Below, piece by piece: positions 16,212-16,360 of a stretch of 16,360 nt of DNA. The translations under genes and the position numbers were made by a program. Every line of letters starts with the position of its first letter. Positions within the stretch are counted from its first letter, which is position 1. A model generated the notes under the pieces. The model was not told where the DNA came from and made no database searches. It saw only the letters and a list, made by a program, of their open reading frames with translations. The DNA comes from Scenedesmus sp. ARA3 (lineage: Eukaryota; Chlorophyta; Chlorophyceae; Sphaeropleales; Scenedesmaceae): positions 1 through 16,360 of the forward strand of contig RWJK01000515.1 of NCBI GenBank assembly GCA_004335835.1, in the 5' to 3' direction.

Positions 16212-16360
16212 AGTCAGCAGAGGAGAGGAGTCCTCAGGGCACCACCACCAGTGCAACAGCAGCAGGCAGCCAAGCCCCTTCTCAGCCCAGTGCAGCAGCA
16301 GCAGCTGCAGCAGCACTGTGTGGCGCTGCGGGCGGGCATGCCTCCATGCCTGTGGCTGAG
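5826..16360 (+). CDS. Gene P: four-module, CCCH-like putative nuclear regulator (spliced, 3' end beyond window)
   Basis: I reconstruct fourteen exons: 5826-5918, 6137-6326, 6575-6700, 7015-7376, 7753-7900, 8331-8471, 8685-9034, 9424-9715, 10099-10709, 11223-11523, 11921-12054, 12463-14050, 14561-15239 and 15547-16360. All junctions are GT-AG with matching phases, giving 1943 codons without a stop. In order the protein has an Ala leader (1-31), modules 1-4 (32-257, 258-470, 471-771 and 772-916), a Gln-rich region, three CCCH-like modules (about 1125-1470), more poly-Gln, a possible B3-like domain (about 1597-1712), and an Ala-rich tail with two VKxE sites. KKRR at 906-909 and an AT-hook-like RPRGRP at 732-737 suggest nuclear location and DNA contact. 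The product name is not known to me. It could be two genes if an end and a start hide in intron 11, but I see none. Confidence 0.7.
6137..6326 (+). CDS. Gene P exon 2: module 1 block A
   Basis: The acceptor is ATGCAG, phase 0; the donor is GTGTGT, phase 1. The exon encodes LQNMKSSTLRIPGTLVQTHM, then PELAAV and KPIAVQLVMLP, and ends VTPETPPDRVVELRQ|G. It extends about 14 residues further than the block A exon of module 2, because its intron sits later. Confidence 0.85.
6468..6512. repeat. (CAG)15 tract in gene P intron 2
   Basis: This pure CAG run lies wholly in non-coding intron sequence. It shows that the repeats are not confined to exons by selection on protein. Confidence 0.8.
6575..6700 (+). 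CDS. Gene P exon 3: module 1 block B
   Basis: The acceptor is CCCTGCAG and the donor GTGAGC, phase 1 on both sides. The exon encodes GVTVRRDKGTAKDSN, then FALGGVALRGSQACR and SWWMRG. Met replaces the Leu found in the other modules. Its second half and donor are duplicated just downstream. Confidence 0.8.
6649..6915 (+). repeat. ~132-bp tandem duplication of an exon end, donor and intron start
   Basis: Unit 1 (6649-6780) spans the last 52 bases of gene P exon 3 and the first 80 bases of its intron. Unit 2 (6785-6915) is a diverged copy that keeps GATGCGAG|GTGAGC at 6837. Reading through from unit 1 meets TAA before the second donor, so using that donor would truncate the protein. Confidence 0.85.
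6701..7014 (+). other. Gene P intron 3 (314 bp)
   Basis: Most of the first 215 bases are the tandem duplication. The rest, to TTCATTGCAG, shows nothing further. Confidence 0.7.
7015..7376 (+). CDS. Gene P exon 4: module 1 block C and tail
   Basis: The exon starts GVRVLGPMHVQLLCSPQLPP, then ELAEAKQT, in phase 1. A Gln/Ala/Ser-rich tail with scattered Arg follows. It ends DGPCTSV|GTAAGC in phase 0. The tail is not conserved between modules and is probably a flexible linker. Confidence 0.8.
7377..7752 (+). other. Gene P intron 4 (376 bp)
   Basis: This intron separates modules 1 and 2. It has no repeat or exon copy that I can support. Confidence 0.65.
7753..7900 (+). CDS. Gene P exon 5: module 2 block A
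   Basis: The exon encodes LQCMSSCIAVPATLAHTHMP, then ELVQM and KLQLVLLPPLASDITP, and ends in phase 1 at GTAGAT. Gene M exon 6 has the same end point. The first residues (LQ-x-M-S-S) repeat the start of module 1. Confidence 0.85.
7901..8330 (+). other. Gene P intron 5 (430 bp)
   Basis: This intron lies between blocks A and B of module 2. It ends in a (GCT)n-rich tract before CACTTCAG. No other feature is seen. Confidence 0.65.
8331..8471 (+). CDS. Gene P exon 6: module 2 block B
   Basis: The exon encodes ETPPEQVINLQHAISVRKRE, then FEYPMSGLPLKRSKPKQEGW and WLRG, phase 1 on both sides (donor GTACGT). The split codon G|AG gives the Glu of DITPETPP. Module 1 of gene P reads VTPETPP without an intron there, which confirms the splice junction. 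Confidence 0.85.
8685..9034 (+). CDS. Gene P exon 7: module 2 block C and basic/Ala tail
   Basis: The exon encodes GVRVLGPLHVQLLCSPQLPP, then ELAEAKQVK. A basic patch (NKRQRPAK, ASKRMRQ) and poly-Ala follow, ending GPVFTT|GTAAGT in phase 0. The basic patches could act as nuclear localisation signals. Confidence 0.8.
9035..9423 (+). other. Gene P intron 7 (389 bp)
   Basis: This intron separates modules 2 and 3. It contains an alternating GCTTGCTTGCATGCATGCAC stretch near 9250 and a TG/CA-rich stretch near 9376-9400. No exon copy is seen. Confidence 0.65.
9424..9715 (+). CDS. Gene P exon 8: module 3 blocks A+B in one exon
   Basis: The exon encodes MKYMSSGVLIPASLVHRHMQ, later RPIALQLVLLPAFAEDITLD, then KTTFKYTLKGLPLTRSRPV and EGWWLRG. 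It is phase 0 at the start and phase 1 at the end (GTGCGT). Modules 1 and 2 have an intron inside this stretch and module 3 has none. Confidence 0.85.
9716..10098 (+). other. Gene P intron 8 (383 bp)
   Basis: This intron lies between blocks B and C of module 3. It contains the exon-end copy at 9792-9840 and a (GCT)n-rich tract before CTGCAG. Confidence 0.65.
9792..9840 (+). repeat. Intronic copy of a block B exon end, closest to gene M
   Basis: These 49 bases match the end of gene M exon 3 plus its donor at 45 of 49 positions. They match the adjacent gene P exon 8 end less well. They follow an acceptor-like CTATGCAG and keep a GT at the donor position (GAGCG|GTGTGG). Confidence 0.8.
10099..10709 (+). 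CDS. Gene P exon 9: module 3 block C, acidic region, AT-hook-like motif
   Basis: The exon encodes GVRVLSSDRVQLLCSPQLPP, then ELAEAKN. Poly-Ala is followed by an acidic stretch (residues about 646-698, rich in D-E-D and D-D-E-D), more Ala, and QPRPRGRPSAAAK. The RPRGRP core at 732-737 fits an AT-hook. The exon ends QPSTAT|GTGAGC in phase 0. Gene M has a comparable acidic region after its last module, which could be an activation or histone-binding segment (inference). Confidence 0.8.
10710..11222 (+). other. Gene P intron 9 (513 bp)
   Basis: This is the longest intron in the window, between modules 3 and 4. It carries a perfect 14-bp tandem repeat at 10841-10868 and a (GCT)n acceptor tract. 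An open frame from 10898 crosses into the next exon in a different frame and is not supported as coding. Confidence 0.6.
10841..10868. repeat. 14-bp perfect tandem repeat, 2 copies
   Basis: TTCTGCACATTTTG occurs twice in direct succession in gene P intron 9. Confidence 0.9.
11223..11523 (+). CDS. Gene P exon 10: module 4 blocks A+B in one exon
   Basis: The exon encodes LSNMATTKWIPRQLVVTHMP, then IQLQLVLLPPFAADVSADTP, RVIELSQGVTVRRLAGGK, and ends DGWYLRC at GTGAGT, phase 1. It combines the ELSQGVTVRR join seen in module 1 with the intronless structure of module 3. Trp replaces the usual aliphatic residue in x-I-P. The split codon T|GT gives Cys where the other modules have Gly. Confidence 0.85.
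11581..11627. repeat. CCTG/CATG tetranucleotide microsatellite
   Basis: About eleven consecutive CCTG or CATG units lie in gene P intron 10. Confidence 0.9.
11832..11875 (+). pseudogene. Decayed duplicate of a block C exon start
   Basis: After CACGCCAG the sequence reads GVPVLGSLQLPPPA and then TAA (11873-11875). The true exon 89 bp downstream reads GVRVLGPLRLQL after TGCCAG. The flanking CTGACTGCTGTCTGT-like DNA is also repeated, so acceptor and exon start were duplicated together. Use of this acceptor would end the protein 14 codons later. Confidence 0.75.
11921..12054 (+). CDS. Gene P exon 11: module 4 block C with basic end
   Basis: The exon encodes GVRVLGPLRLQLCCSPQLPQ, then ELEEARRSK and TKKRRETAEQKR, ending CGG|GTGAGT in phase 0. 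It lacks the long Ala/Gln tail of other block C exons. The basic end (KKRR at 906-909) looks like a nuclear localisation signal. Confidence 0.8.
12055..12462 (+). other. Gene P intron 11 (408 bp)
   Basis: This intron separates the module region from the Gln-rich/CCCH region. The first 130 bases are the GTGACAC repeat. The rest is unremarkable, with no sign of a gene end or start. Confidence 0.65.
12057..12183. repeat. Degenerate GTGACACC repeat with inverted elements
   Basis: GTGACAC occurs seven times within about 110 bases. GTCACCCGGTGAC (12058-12070) is a perfect inverted repeat about C, and TCCGGTCACAC adds a further inverted copy, so short hairpins are possible just after the donor. Confidence 0.8.
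12463..14050 (+). CDS. Gene P exon 12: Gln-rich region and CCCH-like modules 1, 2 and half of 3
   Basis: The exon starts EEERAKWADRLGG in phase 0 after GGCTGCAG. It has poly-Gln, a Gln/Arg-rich probable coiled-coil segment (QEQQQLFSQLRQQQFGKQHQ), and basic PAPKRS and ASKRSRHDD. Two full CCCH-like modules follow, separated by a (CAG)16 tract, then the finger part of a third. The exon ends EQPT|GTGAGT, phase 1. At 1588 bp it is by far the longest exon. Confidence 0.85.
13381..13431 (+). repeat. (CAG)16-CAA coding poly-Gln
   Basis: This is the longest poly-Gln codon run in gene P. It forms the linker between CCCH-like modules 1 and 2. Confidence 0.85.
14051..14560 (+). other. Gene P intron 12 (510 bp), interrupting the third CCCH-like module
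   Basis: The intron splits the third module between the finger and its tail. It contains (ATG)n at about 14092-14108, the 24-bp direct repeats, and a copy of the exon 12 end and donor. Confidence 0.75.
14257..14332. repeat. 24-bp perfect direct repeats flanking a copied splice donor
   Basis: Bases 14257-14280 and 14309-14332 are identical. Between them, 14279-14300 matches the exon 12 end and donor (14038-14059) at 20 of 22 positions, including CATGTGAGTGCC. Confidence 0.85.
14561..15239 (+). CDS. Gene P exon 13: end of CCCH-like module 3, poly-Gln, start of a B3-like region
   Basis: The exon starts in phase 1 after GATTGCAG. The split codon T|GG and following bases give WWYLERADVFKRYN, then VPCDALGDF, which aligns with the module 1 and 2 tails. 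Three Gln-rich tracts follow, then poly-Ala, CIQLSSSARGLELPGASWQA and WLPQV. It ends DGIV-AG|GTGGGT in phase 2. An in-frame GTGAGG five bases earlier is a competing donor, but it puts the next exon into a frame that soon stops. Confidence 0.75.
15016..15666 (+). other. Possible divergent C-terminal B3-like domain, split by intron 13
   Basis: Residues about 1597-1712 read CIQLSS...LELP...WLPQ, LALRF, RAAWGADGIVRLRSQVLLPV and HTITFTVSRPP. A B3 domain is about 100-115 residues with [FL]-x-[IL]-P-x-x-[WF]-x-x-x-[HL]-[LM]-P early and a terminal strand. The match is by pattern only and weak. Confidence 0.3.
15240..15546 (+). other. Gene P intron 13 (307 bp)
   Basis: This is a TG-rich intron ending CCCCTGCAG. 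I see no repeats or exon copies in it. Confidence 0.65.
15547..16360 (+). CDS. Gene P exon 14: Ala-rich region with SUMO consensus sites (open at window edge)
   Basis: The exon completes Arg1672 and reads LRSQVLLPVLQQLAGSSITA, then ITFTVSRPP. The rest is Ala/Ser/Gln-rich and open to the last base. V-K-Q-E at 1740-1743 and V-K-T-E at 1773-1776 are canonical SUMO acceptor motifs. It has no stop codon in this frame, whereas the two other frames carry stops. The exon could end before the window edge at an unseen donor. Confidence 0.7.

Noticed and set aside
1..16360. tRNA, rRNA, transposase or viral genes
   Set aside because: I saw no cloverleaf, rRNA signature or enzyme motif of these kinds on either strand.

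Overview
The window looks like nuclear DNA of a eukaryotic alga, most likely a chlorophyte green alga of the Scenedesmus/Chlamydomonas type. The grounds are many short GT-AG introns with CTGCAG|G acceptors, moderately high GC, and extreme density of CAG/CTG triplets read as poly-Ala, poly-Gln or poly-Ser. There are no bacterial operons, RNA genes, transposases or CRISPR arrays. The lineage is inferred from style, not from a marker gene.

The content resolves into two divergent, paralogous, multi-exon genes placed head to head. Gene M (minus strand) starts at 4880 and runs off the left edge. Gene P (plus strand) starts at 5826 and runs off the right edge. About 945 bp of AT-richer DNA separates the start codons and presumably holds both promoters. 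Both first exons encode a short Ala-rich leader ending in G-P-K-A-[DE]-T, followed by the same module.

The module (about 110-120 conserved residues plus a variable tail) is encoded by three blocks. Block A is a [LIV]-x-[LIV]-P...H-M-[PQ] strand and a Q-L-V-[LM]-L-P strand. Block B ends in G-W-[WY]-L-R-G. Block C is V-R-x-L-G...V-Q-L-L-C-S-P-[QE]-L-P and then a low-complexity Ala/Gln tail. Gene P has four modules and gene M has two. Intron phases are 0-1-1-0 in every module, so whole modules can be duplicated without breaking the frame. The layout resembles a B3-type plant DNA-binding domain, but that assignment is a hypothesis.

After its modules, gene P has a basic segment, three tandem CCCH-like zinc-finger modules (C-x9-C-x5-C-x5-H, the third interrupted by an intron), long poly-Gln, a possible divergent C-terminal B3-like domain and two SUMO consensus sites. 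Gene M has a long acidic region and then a C-x2-C/H-H region resembling the TPL-binding (TDBD, Tify-linked) domain of plant chromatin proteins. Both therefore look like nuclear, nucleic-acid-binding or chromatin regulators. With the splice sites chosen here, gene P gives 1943 codons and gene M 819 codons in the window, each with frame kept across all junctions.

The introns are unusual. At least five contain extra copies of neighbouring exon ends with their splice sites, including a perfect 50-bp duplicate and a copy that resembles the other gene more than its own. One intron has a 53-bp minisatellite that abuts the 5' splice site. The strongest candidate for something undescribed is the tandem A-B-C module family together with these repeated splice-site duplications.
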